From Aporrectodea caliginosa (lineage: Eukaryota; Annelida; Clitellata; Crassiclitellata; Lumbricidae), in the NCBI GenBank assembly GCA_020284085.1, contig JACEVL010000030.1:207001-271000 (forward strand): a DNA stretch of 64,000 nt, written 5' to 3'. The notes under the pieces are model-generated. The model worked only from the letters and a program-made list of their open reading frames with translations, was not told the origin of the DNA and searched no databases. This document shows positions 41,541 through 52,054 of this stretch, piece by piece; within the stretch, counting starts at the first letter, position 1; every line of letters begins with the position of its first letter. The translations under genes were made by a program, and so were the position numbers.

Positions 41541-42345
41541 TCCAAGATGGCGGCCAAGATGGCCGCCAAAACACAGAAATATGCATATTTCAGCTCATAG
41601 GTAGGCTACAATGACAAATGAACCCTCCAATTTCATAGTTCCGAGGTCAAGGAATCCATTTATCGTAGTGAGAATAGTCTGTCAATACTACTTTCCAAGA
41701 TGGCGGCCAAGATGGCGACCAAGATGGCCGCCAAACACAGAAATATGCATATTTCAGATCATAGGTATGCTACAATGACAAATGAACCCTCCACTTTCAT
41801 AGTCCCGAGGTCAAGGAATCCATTTATCGTAGTGAGAATAGTCTGTCAATACTACTTTCCAAGATGGCGGCCAAGATGGCGACCAAGATGGCCGCCAAAC
41901 ACAAAAATATGCATATTTCAGCTCTTAGGTATGCTACAATGACAAATGAACCCTCCACTTTCATAGTTCCGAGGTCAAAGAATCCATTTATCGTAGTGAG
42001 AAGAGTCTGTCAATACCAATTTCCAAGATGGCGGCCAAGATTGCCGCCAAACGCAGAAATATGCATACTTCAGCTCATAGGATGCTACAATGACAAATGA
42101 ACTCTCTCAATTTCATAGTTCCGAGGTCAAGGAATCCGCTTATCGTAGTGAGAATAGTCTGTCAATACCACTTTCCAAGATGGCGGCCAAGATGGCCGCC
42201 AAACACAGAAATATGCATATTTCCGCTCATGGGTAAGCTACAATGACAAATGAACCCTCCAATTTCATAGTAACGAGGTCAAGGAATCCATTTATCGTAG
42301 TGATAGTAGTCTGTCAATACCACTTTCGAAGATGGCGGCCATCGC
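41541..42345 (+). repeat. Satellite array, forward arm (about 6 units)
   Basis: Units of about 151-164 bases start at about 41542, 41695, 41859, 42023, 42174 and 42326. Each begins CCAAGATGGCGGCCAAGATG and continues CCGCCAAACACAGAAATATG, then ATGACAAATGAACCCTCC and GGAATCCATTTATCGTAGTG. The array ends where the reverse arm begins. Confidence 0.9.
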
Positions 42346-42349
42346 CTAG

Positions 42350-43320
42350 AGGTAAATTAGTATTGGCAGACTATTCTCACTACGATAAATGGATTCCTTG
42401 ACCCCGGAATTATGAAAGTGGAGGGTTCATTTGTCATTGTAGCCTACATGTACCTTTGTTTTGAAATATGCATATTTCTGTGCTTGGCGGCCATCTTGGA
42501 AAGTGGCATTGACAGACTATTTTGACTACGATAAATGGATTCATTGACCTCGAAACTATGAAATTGGAGGGTTCACTTGTCATTGTAGCATACATATGAG
42601 CTGAAATATGCATATTTTTGTGTTTGGCGGCCATCTTGGCCGCCATCTTGGAAAGTGGTATTGACAGACTATTTTCACTACGATAAATGGATTAATTGAC
42701 CTCGAAACTATGAAATTGGAGGGTTCATTTGTCATTGTAGCATACATATGAGCTGAAATATGCATATTTTTGTGTTTGGCGGCCATCTTGGCCGCCATCT
42801 TGGAAATTGGTTTTGACAGACTATTCTCACTACGATAAATGGATTCCTTGACCTCGAAACTATTAAATTGGAGGGTTCATTTGTCATTGTAGCATACATA
42901 TGAGCTGAAATATGCATATTTTTGTGTTTGGCGGCCATCTTGGCCGCCATCTTGAAAGTGGTATTGACAGACTATTCTCACTACGATAAATGGATTCCTT
43001 GACCTCGGAACTATGAAATTGGAGGGTTCATTTATCATTGTAGATTACCTATGAGCGGAAATATGCATATTTTTATGTTTGGCGGCCATCTTGGCCGCCA
43101 TCTTGGAAAGTGGTATTGACAGACTATTCTCACTACGATAAATGGATTCCTTGACCTCGGAACTATGAAATTGGAGGGTTCATTTGTCATTGTAGCTTAC
43201 CTATGAGCGGAAATATGCATATTTCTGTGTTTTGATGGCCATCTTGGCCGCCATCTTGGAAAGTGGTATTGACAGACTATTCTCACTAGGATGGATCGAT
43301 TCCTTGACCTCGGAACTATC
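42350..43320 (-). repeat. Satellite array, reverse arm (about 6 units)
   Basis: The same units as 41541-42345 in opposite orientation (CACTACGATAAATGGATTCC ... GGCGGCCATCTTGGCCGCCA), with the last start near 43262. Some units have one CCGCCATCTTGG motif, most have two. Together the arms form a palindrome about 1.8 kb long. Confidence 0.9.
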
Positions 43321-43803
43321 AGAATTGATACCTAATTTTTTAGTGTACCTTACCTATGAGCTGAGATATTAAAAATTGCTTTGGGGTAAAAAATACCCCT
43401 CTTCGTCCTCCGTGTATCGTAAAATGTCTTCGTCCTGCGAAGGTTAAAGTTTCCAATTATTGCGTGTAGAAATTAAATCTTGCGAAAGAATTTCGAGCTG
43501 TTTGCTGGATCAGTACAGATATTTTTGGTTTATTTTGTTTATCTTGCTCCATTGTTTTGGTTTATTTCGTTTATATATAATCTCGTGTAGAAATTAAGTC
43601 TTTGAAAGGACAAGGCTCTTTGCTAGATCGATGTGCCTATGTCTGGTTTATAGTTTTGTTGTGCAGTTTCTTTTTGTAATTGTAGAAGTTAAATCTTTGA
43701 AAGGAAAGGGCTGTTTGCTCGATCATTGTAAATATTTGGTTTATTTTGTGCCGGGGTTAAAGTTTATGCTTCTGGAAGACACTGATTATGGCATGTATTT
43801 TGA

Positions 43804-43863
43804 AATTTGTTTTGTTGTTCAAATGTATGTATAATATACATACATTGTACAACAAAACAAATT
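43804..43863 (+). repeat. Near-perfect hairpin, arms about 28 bp
   Basis: AATTTGTTTTGTTGTTCAAA TGTATGTAT pairs with ATACATACATTGTACAACAA AACAAATT around a 2-3 base centre, with one or two mismatches. It could be a short hairpin RNA source or a palindromic element end. Sits in AT-rich DNA with no gene. Confidence 0.6.
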
Positions 43864-44344
43864 AATAATAATTTTAATAATAGTTAATTATTATAATTAG
43901 TAATAATGTTATTTTTTGTCTGTAATATTCATTTCTCCTTTTGTATTTTAGTTTCAGGTCTGTGAAAATAAAATTTCTCTGCTGTTCTATTTTCAGACTC
44001 TATATTGATTTCAATTTTTATATTGTAGTTTGTATGATAACGTGAAAATAAAATTTTAAGCTGCTGTACTTTTCATTCTATATTCATTACAACTTCCTGT
44101 TATAGTTAACATTTTATGCTAATGTGCCTGCAACAAAATATCACAGCTTTAAAATCAAAGTGTACTAATATAATAGAGATGTACCATTGATAATTTGTTT
44201 TAGGAAATTAAACTTATTCCAGTGGATAATCATGATATAGAATATTTACTGCTCTGCTAATTAATATCAATTACACTACAAGTTTTTACACAACAATAAG
44301 CAATGCACATCTGGAATGTTGGATATTAATTGTGGCCTAAAATC
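43864..44344. other. No gene; AT-rich
   Basis: Two similar GTGAAAATAAAATTT blocks (43963, 44042), each followed by GCTG(T/C) and a TTTTCA..CTATATT stretch, suggest an old short tandem duplication. Nothing else recognised. Confidence 0.4.
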
Positions 44345-44359
44345 AAGGAGGTAAACCGC

Positions 44360-44960
44360 ACCTTTAACGTGGGATATCACACCTTCGGATGAGGGAGGGA
44401 TACCACACCTTTAACGTGGGATATCACACCTTATCGTGAGGGAGGGATACCACACCTTTAACGTGGGATATCACACCTTAGGATGAGGGAGGGATACCAC
44501 ACCTGTAACGTGGGATATCACACCTTAGGATGAGGGAGGGATACCACACCTGTAACGTGGGATATCACACCTTATCGTGAGGGAGGGATACCACACCTTT
44601 AACGTGGGATATCACACCTTAGGATGAGGGAGGGATAACACACCTGTAACGTGGGATATCACACCTTAGGATGAGGGAGGGATACCACACCTGTAACGTG
44701 GGATATCACACCTTAGGATGAGGGAGGGATACCACACCTGTAACGTGGGATATCACGCCTTAGGACGAGGGAGGGATACCACACCTTTAACGTGGAATAT
44801 CACACCTTAGGATGAGGGAGGGAAACCACACCTTTAACGTGGGATATCACACCTTCTCGTGAGGGAGGGATACCACACCTTTAACGTGGGATATCACACC
44901 TTAGGATGAAGGAGGGATACCACACCTGTAACGTGGGATATCACACCTTGAGTGGGGGTG
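44360..44960 (+). repeat. 47-bp minisatellite, 13 units, with T-box-like half-sites
   Basis: The unit is TACCACACCTTTAACGTGGG then ATATCACACCTTAGGATGAG and GGAGGGA. Thirteen units carry TATCAC(A/G)CCT, twelve of them with TCACACCT exactly. Variants alternate TTAGGATG and TTATCGTG after the motif. No ORF. Confidence 0.9.
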
Positions 44961-45180
44961 GTCTGTCACACCCTAACGTGGGATATTACACTTTCAAGAA
45001 AGGTGTTAAAGACCACCCCTGAGGTGTAAAGAACCAAGGTGTGATATCCCACCCAGCAAATAACGTGGGAAATCCCACCATATAGTCAAATATAGGGTGG
45101 TCTATATGGACCACCCTAAATGGTGGGATATCCCACGGTTTCCCGGGACAGTGTAGCCACCGGAGGTAGCCACTTCCTTT
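44961..45180 (+). repeat. Inverted-repeat block next to the minisatellite
   Basis: Contains GGGTGGTC-TATATG-GACCACCC (45095-45116) and opposed copies of GATATCCCACC and GGTGGGATATCCC around it. The words AACGTGGGATAT and CCCACC are shared with the minisatellite, so the block is probably the ancestral single-copy end of the array. Confidence 0.6.
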
Positions 45181-45224
45181 CGACGGTTCCATATTGAAGT
45201 TGAATTTTGTAGTAATAAATATAG

Positions 45225-45300
45225 TTTTTTTTATTCCATGGTTTAACGTCATCATATGACATCAAAGGCCGTTGACGACAATTCAAAATTATGTACAATA
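45225..45300 (-). repeat. Dispersed ACGTTAAAC module, reverse copy
   Basis: Minus strand reads GTCGTCAACGGCCTTTGATG then TCATATGATGACGTTAAACC. Identical in order to 18521 and 33545. Confidence 0.65.
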
Positions 45301-46530
45301 CAGTTGAGACAAAATTGATAGAGTTAGAGGCATCTAAACAGTACTTAACAATGTCACTAATATTCATTGTTTAGTAGCATAATATTATAGTTCAGATACT
45401 AATTTCAATGTTACTTGCATAAGATAACATACTGTAAGACGGTCTTTCAGAAAAATTATACACTGTTTTGCAGCAATTATCACACATAAATTGTTCAATG
45501 TAAAATGAAAAGATTCCTGATAAACAGCAATAATGTACAGTACACGAGATTTCAATCCAGCTATTCAATTATATAACAGCATTGGTTTCAAGTTTACAAA
45601 ATAAATATAGTTTTTGACGAATATTTATATATATATATATCCTTAATGTATGCCGTTTAAAAGGTGTTTTATGAGTGCAATGCAATCGGTGTTTAACGGC
45701 GTCTGATGACTAATCGAGCCGTTGATATAATAATAATATATTCTTTATTAATTAAAACTGACAATTACGTAGGATGATTACAATTCAGTATGAACGGATG
45801 ATCACAAGTTATACCAGGAGTCGAATTTAACTGTATTCCGCAACCATGCAAGGCGACCATCATGTCCTACTACACATTTTATGTTAATGTGGTCCTTAAC
45901 TTTCTACTTTACATGTTTCATTATGAATTCAATTAATTTTTTACTGAACCTAGTTCTAAGTTACATTATAGACCCATAGGCCTATAATATTTCCACCATA
46001 GATTACAAAAGCAGATCCGAAAGTACAAATGTTCCGCTTAATACAAAAAAGGCACACAATGAAGCATAGCATATTTTAGTGAATTTGAAGTGGTGGGACA
46101 AATACCTGATGAGAGTAAAAATTGTCATTGAAAAAGGATGAAAATTTTTTTCCCGCTCACGCGCGATACATTTATTCAAATCAGTGGTGCGACAAATCCG
46201 AGCAGTGGTGACATTTGTCCCACCAATTAAACAGTTAAAACATGCTCTGCAATGAAGAATTAAGGACTTTGATCTTCTAAACATTACGCATGGCATTTAA
46301 TGGAATTATAGAAACCAAACTAAAATCCAATTGGAACATTAATCGTTAAACAACATGCAAACTAACTTAAGTGACAATGTGTGCTGTACATGATTCTAAA
46401 AGTTCAATTATTTATTCCCGCATAAAAGTTACATACCTGAAATAACTTAATGGCATACAGCGTTATAACTGCTTGGCCTTGCTAATCCAACTTGGCATTC
46501 TGTTTCTACAACGGACAGCTAATCGTGAAA
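45301..46530. other. No gene
   Basis: AT-rich. (TA)n at 45627-45640, followed by a reverse TTTAAAAGGTGTTTTATG module. No coding or RNA gene recognised. Confidence 0.4.
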
Positions 46531-46539
46531 ATGTGAGCA

Positions 46540-46650
46540 CGGTAGCCGAAAGGTTAGATCGCTCGGCATGCATAACGGATAGTATCATACGGGATCGATA
46601 CTCACCCGATATTTTTCCTGTGTATGGGCCCTGAAGAAATCCGCACCAGC
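46540..46650 (+). repeat. tRNA-derived SINE, family B
   Basis: GAGCACGGTAGCCGAAAGGT TAGATCGCTCGGCATGC (A-box region), ATCATACGGGATCGATACTC (decayed B box) and TATGGGCCCTGAAGAAATCC. Followed at 46705-46760 by the GACACCTTTTAAATT + TATATATATTCGTC pair. Confidence 0.6.
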
Positions 46651-47084
46651 GGTTAAATTACTCTTAAACAGTGAATGCGACTAATAATTGCTATGGTCTC
46701 TCTTCGACACCTTTTAAATTATCTTACGTAGCATTATATATATTCGTCATTTACGCGCGATCGCGAGTTATTTCCATAGATCCTCTACAATGTTCAATGT
46801 CGATTTGAGCCTCAAGAACATTAAACCCTGGCTTCTTCGTCAACTAAGAAGATAATCAGGACCACTTCTTTAGCGCGTTTTTTGTCTTTTTCCACAACTT
46901 CGTTCCTCTATCTTTCTCTTCCTCCTCTATATCGCTAAGCAATGAATGCCATTGATAATTTGTCAAATTTAATACAGTCTTATCTTGCCATTGCAACCAT
47001 TTATGTCGTGCAATTAATTTCTCTCGATATCAACGGACTTTGAGATGTCGTTAAACTCTTGATCAACCAAACAATAGCATTAGT

Positions 47085-47190
47085 TCTTATTCGATCTGCC
47101 AGACCCAAGCCTGGAGAGAAAAGGAGGGCGACGCAAAACATCTGTGCTATGACACATTGTCGTTAAACAGTAACTATACCCAAACAATAG
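47085..47190 (+). repeat. Dispersed GCCAGACCCAAGCCTGG module
   Basis: TGCCAGACCCAAGCCTGGAG, GGAGGGCGACGCAAAACATC and CATTGTCGTTAAACAGTAAC. Same order as the other copies. Confidence 0.6.
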
Positions 47191-47219
47191 CATTTGTTTG
47201 CATTAATTATTCATTTGCG

Positions 47220-47266
47220 AATTGTTGTCAACGGTCTTCAATGTCATAAGAAGACATTCAACTTTT

Positions 47267-47363
<97 letters not shown>

Positions 47364-47490
47364 TAATAATAATAACAGTAGCACTCTGTATATAGTGGAA
47401 TGGCTACTCTTGAAAATAATTATGGATGGATCCACAGTTTAACGGCAGCTTATGACAACATAGGCCGTTGCCGCCGACAAAGATTATTTT
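47220..47490 (+). repeat. ACGTTAAAC-type module, (AAT)n and a reverse GTCGGCGG module
   Basis: TTGTTGTCAACGGTCTTCAA..AAGACATTCAAC leads straight into (AAT)n at 47268-47375. After 40 bases, 47438-47490 is a reverse copy of the AATCTTTGTCGGCGG..CCGTTAAACTGTGGATCC module seen at 19908 and 36540. Confidence 0.7.
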
Positions 47491-48304
47491 TGGCATATTA
47501 CAGCTCAGCTTGCCAGCGGAAATCTTAGAACAAAGACATGCAGGATAGCACAGTGCATGCCACAGTGATGTAACTAATAAAGTGCATACAGAGAGAGACC
47601 CATAAAAGGTGTCAGAACGCATTGTCTGCAGAAACTTGATTCACACTTATAAACGAATGTTTCTCATATTAATTATGGTGTTCTAAATCTTCACAGGAAA
47701 GTCTTCGCAAACAGAATATTTCGTCAATTTTTGCCTTCATAAATATAATTAACAGTTTGCATATGCTATGTAAACAATATGCGATATGTTACTGACTAAC
47801 GATTATCGTACAAAACCTGGTAACAAGACGTTCTGCAAGGAGTTTCCTGTTCTGTGCATAATAGGTCCTTTAGTCATCGGAGAAGTAATTCTAAATAGAG
47901 AAGGAATGGAGAAATATCTGGTTTTTGCGAGTAAAACGTTCGAGATTTTGAAGATGTGCTGAAATGATCGTTCATTGTTGAAGTAACGCGAGAACAATCA
48001 CAAAGAAGCAGTATTATTATTTTAAAATCCATGCACAAATAAGCAACTTATCTTGTCTTAGTAGCTTTTACGGGCAACATACAGGCAGCATAAGAGTGAC
48101 TTGGTGCCTGACAGAATTTGTATAGCACAGGTAATTGGGATGGCACGTTTTCTGAAGCGTATAGTTCTATAATGGACACCTTTAATAAGACGCATCGATC
48201 TACTAAAATAAGCGTCATCGCTTCAGCAATTTGTTTCAACCATCACAACCCTTATGTTGTAGAAATTTCGAGATTACGATTACGATTAACATAACATAAC
48301 ATAA

Positions 48305-48600
48305 CATGGTTTATAGTGGCTCAGAAGACTTGCATCTGTGTCAGAGCCACTCTCTCAAGTCTTATCCAATGCATCTTGACCTAATATCCAATCTTAGTGA
48401 GCCTCTTCTTGAATTCCATCACCGAGTCCGCAGCAACAATTTCATCGTCCAACTTGTTCCAACTGTTAACTACTCTTGTACTGAAGAATCTTTGCATTAT
48501 TGTCCCAGCTGTTTCCTTATTGATCTTGTATCTGTGTCCTCGAGTTCTCTTATCAACTGAGAATTTAAATAGCCTCTGTGCTGGTATCTTGTCTCTTCTT
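48305..48600 (-). pseudogene. CR1/Jockey-like LINE C-terminal fragment
   Basis: The minus strand reads ETAGTIMQRFFSTRVVNSWN then KLDDEIVAADSVMEFKKRLT KIGY and a stop, upstream of which DKRTRGHRYKIN is visible. This is the typical C-terminal end of CR1/Jockey-like ORF2. It is embedded inside family R copy 3. Confidence 0.75.
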
Positions 48601-48609
48601 TACTATTCT

Positions 48610-49025
48610 AGAGCCTGGAATGAAGGCGTCGTTAAATAAATGCATACACATTGATGCTATAAACAGCTTTCTTAGACATATGAACGGCGAGAAAAGTTTA
48701 TAAAAATTTGAGTCGACGTCAGCGGCCTTTCATGTCACAAGATGTCGCTAAACGCAGGACAGCACTCGTGTAATACGCTCAACATTATACACCTTTTATA
48801 GTAGGTTTCATGCTACTATATAAGTTTGTCAGTGGCGTTTATTAGGCAGATCATCTACGAGTACTATCTCCAGCGACGTCACTGGTCTTTGTTTCAAGAT
48901 TTCGTTAAACTGCTGTTAACCAATCAATGTTCGATCTCCGCCAATTCGTGCGATCGCCCAAACACAGATAAAGGAGGAGGTCGACGTTAATCATCTTTAT
49001 AAACAACGCAGTAGAAGACAACAAC
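48610..49025 (+). repeat. Dispersed repeat family R, copy 3
   Basis: GAAGGCGTCGTTAAATAAAT, GAACGGCGAGAAAAGTTTAT, GTCGACGTCAGCGGCCTTTC, TATACACCTTTTATAG, a perfect 8-bp stem-loop (48797-48820), TATATAAG, a second GACGTCACTGG motif and a GATAAAGGAGGAGGTCGACG block. Confidence 0.7.
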
Positions 49026-49239
49026 CTTGAAATAAACTTTCTACGAATATTATTAGATTAAGATTACAGATTCTTACTCAGCAGCGCCCACCGTCCTTGC
49101 CAAAGAGGCAGCGTTAAAGAAATATGTACGCATTGCTGCTATAAGTAAATTTTCTAGACATGCGAACGGTAAGAACAGTCAAGAAAATTTCAGGCGACGT
49201 CACCGGCCTTTGAAGTCACTCATGTCACAAGATGTCGCT

Positions 49240-49830
49240 CAACGTAGGACAGTAACAAAACAAGTTGTTCCCGCACATCCACAAATACCTTACAGCCATC
49301 CAAAAGACCTTGAAGAAACCTCACAAAAACCTTGAAACGAATATTGTGCGGACATTGCATAAAAAAACTTTCTACGAACATTATTAGTTTGAGATGCTAG
49401 ATTCTTGCTCAGCAATGAGGCTGTAGCTAAAGAAATTTTATAACATAATAATTATATGGACGGTGAGAACAGTTCAGCAAAATTTCAATTGACGCTAGCG
49501 GCCTTTGATGCCCCAGGATGTCGCTAAACCCATGACTGTGATAGTGTAATACGCTTAAAATTAGACACCTTTTATAGTAGGCTTTATGCTACTATATTAA
49601 ACTGTCAAGTTGCGTTGATTAGGCAGATTAATACAGTTTCTAGTCGACGTCAACGGTGTTTGTAACATTTCGATAAACTTTGGAAACCAATCAGTGTTCG
49701 AACTTCGACTCTGAAACACTGCCTGTAGTCGGGTAGTGCCAGCCTGAAGCCTGGATATTGGAGGAGGGCAACGCTAATTGTCTCCGTTGTACAACAACGT
49801 CGTTAAACAGAAACTAGTCCTACCCACTGA
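49240..49830 (+). repeat. Dispersed repeat family R, copy 4
   Basis: CCCGCACATCCACAAATACC, TTTCTACGAACATTATTAGT, GGACGGTGAGAACAGTTCAG, CTAGCGGCCTTTGATGCCCC, TTAGACACCTTTTATAGTAG with a perfect 8-bp stem-loop (49573-49596), GTCGACGTCAACGGTG and a GCCAGCCTGAAGCCTGGATA module. This is the most complete copy. Confidence 0.7.
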
Positions 49831-50084
49831 ATCGTTAGCTATTCACCACAAATTGTTACAAGGGGTTAGGGTCAATTCAAAACCACCACAGTCCTGGCGG
49901 TCTGATGATGTCGTAAGAAATGGTATATGGTGAAAATTGGTTGTGAGTTTACCTTCGAACAAGGAGGGTGAAGAAACGTAGACACAAAGACAGATAGGCA
50001 GGCGCATAGACACATACACAGATAGATAAGCAGACAGACAAGCAGACAATTACGCAGATTATATCAATTAATTATATCAATGGA

Positions 50085-50660
50085 ATGCGATGTTCTTTCC
50101 AGCCAGACAGAAAGAGACAACCAATGGGACTCAAAAGAAACACAGCAAGATCCTCTGTCAACAGAACCCCATCAAGATCCCCAACTCATCCACCTCATCC
50201 GATTCCAACTACGCCACTGCGTCCTCCTGAAAATCCGTCTCTCCAGCTGGAAGAGGGAGATCCTGGCAGCCAAGTGGTTCTCCGTGGTCCTGTCTGTCTT
50301 CACGGCCTACTGCTGGCTGCCCATCCACATCCAGACACACTGCATGGTGACGGTGTTCGGAGGAGGAGGAGGTCCCACATCATGTCTACCATGCGTCGTC
50401 GTTACCTCGGCCTCGGTCATCCTCAGCCACCTGAACTCCTCCTCCTCCGCCGTCCTCAACCCATTCCTCCTCTACGCCTCCAATCAGGGCGTTTATTAAG
50501 CGCCATCGATCGACGTGGATGCTCGATAGCTTTATGAGCAACATGTGACACGGTTGTCGAATGGTTAGATCAATCGCCTTAGACACCTGTAAAACGACGT
50601 CAACCTATGCTATATAATGATCGGACGCGATAAGCGATTAATAAGAGACTGCAGCGTGAA
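50085..50660 (+). pseudogene. Receptor terminal-exon duplicate, copy D, with in-frame triplet expansions
   Basis: An intact acceptor ATGTTCTTTCCAG (ending 50100) and exon homology to 22191 to about 50485. In the original frame a CGA codon has become TGA (about 50228) and a +2 indel follows (GTCTCTCC against GTTTCC), so a normal receptor cannot be made. From there TM6-TM7 stay open in one frame to 50499, but with about ten gains, all multiples of three: TAC in ACWLP, ACA and ATG in IQNCV, nine bases in the GGA run, TCA before TGT, GTCGTC, TCG, nine bases of TCC, CTC and CTC near NPILY. The tail beyond NPFLLYA is deleted between TCCAAT repeats, and the usual 3' flank follows. Confidence 0.8.
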
Positions 50661-50784
50661 CCAATGTTATATAAATATGATACACGCTTTGTCATTTATA
50701 AGGTGCTGAATCCGTGTATGTATAAACGGAATTGATTTAAAACGCAATATTTTCACCATCCAATTTTTACATGAGTCGTGAAAA

Positions 50785-50885
50785 TGTGGCTACGGTAACC
50801 GGTTGATTAGAGAGCTCGCTTTGTATCCCTGAGAGAACGGATTCGAGCCTCCTCCTCTGAGACGGTTACTGCGTAGGAACCTTCC
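50785..50885 (+). repeat. tRNA-derived SINE, family B
   Basis: GTGGCTACGGTAACCGGTTG ATTAGAGAGCTCGC (A-box region) and GAACGGATTCGAGCCTCCTC (B box), then ACTGCGTAGGAACC, where the hAT-like element begins. Confidence 0.65.
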
Positions 50886-51233
50886 CAAAGTGGTGGTCCG
50901 CGGACCGGTGCCGGTCCGCGAGCCCTCAGTTGCCGGTTCGCAAAGTGAGTCAAGAAAGGTCAAATGTCTCGGAATCAATAAATGGCTATTGTGTTTCTAA
51001 AAGTCATAATAAAAACTCTTACTAGGCTAGCATTTAAATGGCAATAGAGTCATAGAATTGGCTAAACATGCTTTTAAATAAATTTTAATACATATTTTAG
51101 GAATTTAATTTAGGTGATCGAAAAAGAGAAATAATTAATACCGTCCTCCTGCAGTGGGAAAATTCCTGCCGGGCCCTGACACTGAAAAGTTAACCATGCC
51201 GGTCCGTGACACCGAAAAGTTTGGGAAGCACTG
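50886..51233. mobile_element. hAT-like non-autonomous element
   Basis: The right end on the minus strand reads CAGTGCTTCCCAAACTTTTC then GGTGTCACGGACCGGCATGG. The left end reads TTCCCAAAGTGGTGGTCCGC and GGACCGGTGCCGGTCCGCG. TTCCCAAA plus CGGACCGG subterminal words are typical of hAT (Charlie-like) ends. The left terminal CAGTG and the 8-bp target duplication are not clear. No transposase. Confidence 0.6.
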
Positions 51234-51284
51234 ATCTACACCATCCAATACACCTGCTGCGCTAAGACACCCTTAAATCGTTTC

Positions 51285-51287
<3 letters not shown>

Positions 51288-51363
<76 letters not shown>
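51288..51363 (+). repeat. (ATT)n microsatellite
   Basis: About 25 ATT units. It lies between an AAGACACCCTTAAATCG module and a GCCGACATCTACATG stretch. Confidence 0.9.
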
Positions 51364-51659
51364 GCCGACATCTACATGTACTACATGTAGTTGCCCCGAA
51401 TTACAACTCGATATAACGTAAAGAAGCGACCAATGCCTTTTGAATGAAAATGATGAATATTATATCGTTGGGAAATTCGATTAAAGGGTGTCCAGTAAGA
51501 GTCTAACAATTCAGCGTTTAGCGCCATCTTGTCGAAAAGGGAAGGACAAAGGCCAAGGAGTTCCTGTTGAAATTAATCAGCAAAATATAAAAAAACCAAT
51601 TCTATCTAAATTGTCGTTATTATAGTAAGCCATCACTTAAACCCAATACGTATCTTGAA

Positions 51660-51895
51660 TGCATATGGGTTGAACGGTTGTCCAGTGGTTAGCCTGTTGG
51701 ATTGTCAACGGAGAGGTCGGGGTTCGAATCCCTGCAGGGGAGAAATTGTTTCGAGATGTCGACATCATTTTCGACCCTTAGCGAACTTCGCTCTAATGAA
51801 TGCACGATGGAAAGATCACACAGCGAGAATAAATGCGCCCTTCTCGAGGGAGAGCTCTCACTCGAGATTGTAACTGTGGAATACGGATCTTGAGC
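51660..51895 (+). repeat. tRNA-derived SINE, family A
   Basis: GGGTTGAACGGTTGTCCAGT GGTTAGCCTGTTGG (A box) and GGTCGGGGTTCGAATCCCTG (perfect B box), body AATGAATGCACGATGGAAAG, ending in (AATC)n at 51895-51915. It has the best-preserved head of family A. Confidence 0.75.
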
Positions 51896-52054
51896 AATCA
51901 ATCAATCAATCAATTTTCGTTTATTCCGAACACCAGGCTGACAGAACGCAGCTTGTTACATTAGTTAGTCATATATTTATATATGTGTTCATTTGTATGT
52001 CACCTTGTCCTTTCTGGTTATCGTTTAATTTAATTTTAAGTGATTTATTAGAAT

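Larger units (their letters stand above)
41188..43443. mobile_element. TTAA-flanked piggyBac-like non-autonomous element carrying a two-armed satellite
   Basis: Ends are exact 13-bp inverted repeats (CCTTCGCAGGACG at 41188 and its complement ending 43443), each flanked by TTAA (41184-41187, 43444-43447). Subterminal palindromes GGGGTAA..TTACCCC lie at 41205-41222 and 41376-41393 and a third at 43383, next to CTTCGTCCTC motifs. TTAA duplication plus CCC-type ends are the piggyBac signature. The inside is satellite arrays, with no transposase. Confidence 0.75.

Noticed and set aside
41700..42950. Six similar ORFs encoding MAAKMAAKHKNMHIS-type peptides in both arms of the satellite
   Set aside because: They follow from the AAGATGGCGGCC repeat unit and occur on opposite strands in the two arms. 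There is no conservation beyond the DNA repeat.
47194..47442. Poly-Asn and poly-Leu ORFs (also 29702-30067)
   Set aside because: Translation of (AAT)n microsatellites.
51660..51750. Functional tRNA gene with a perfect B box
   Set aside because: Same head as other family A SINEs and followed by their body. The 5' and 3' acceptor strands do not pair.
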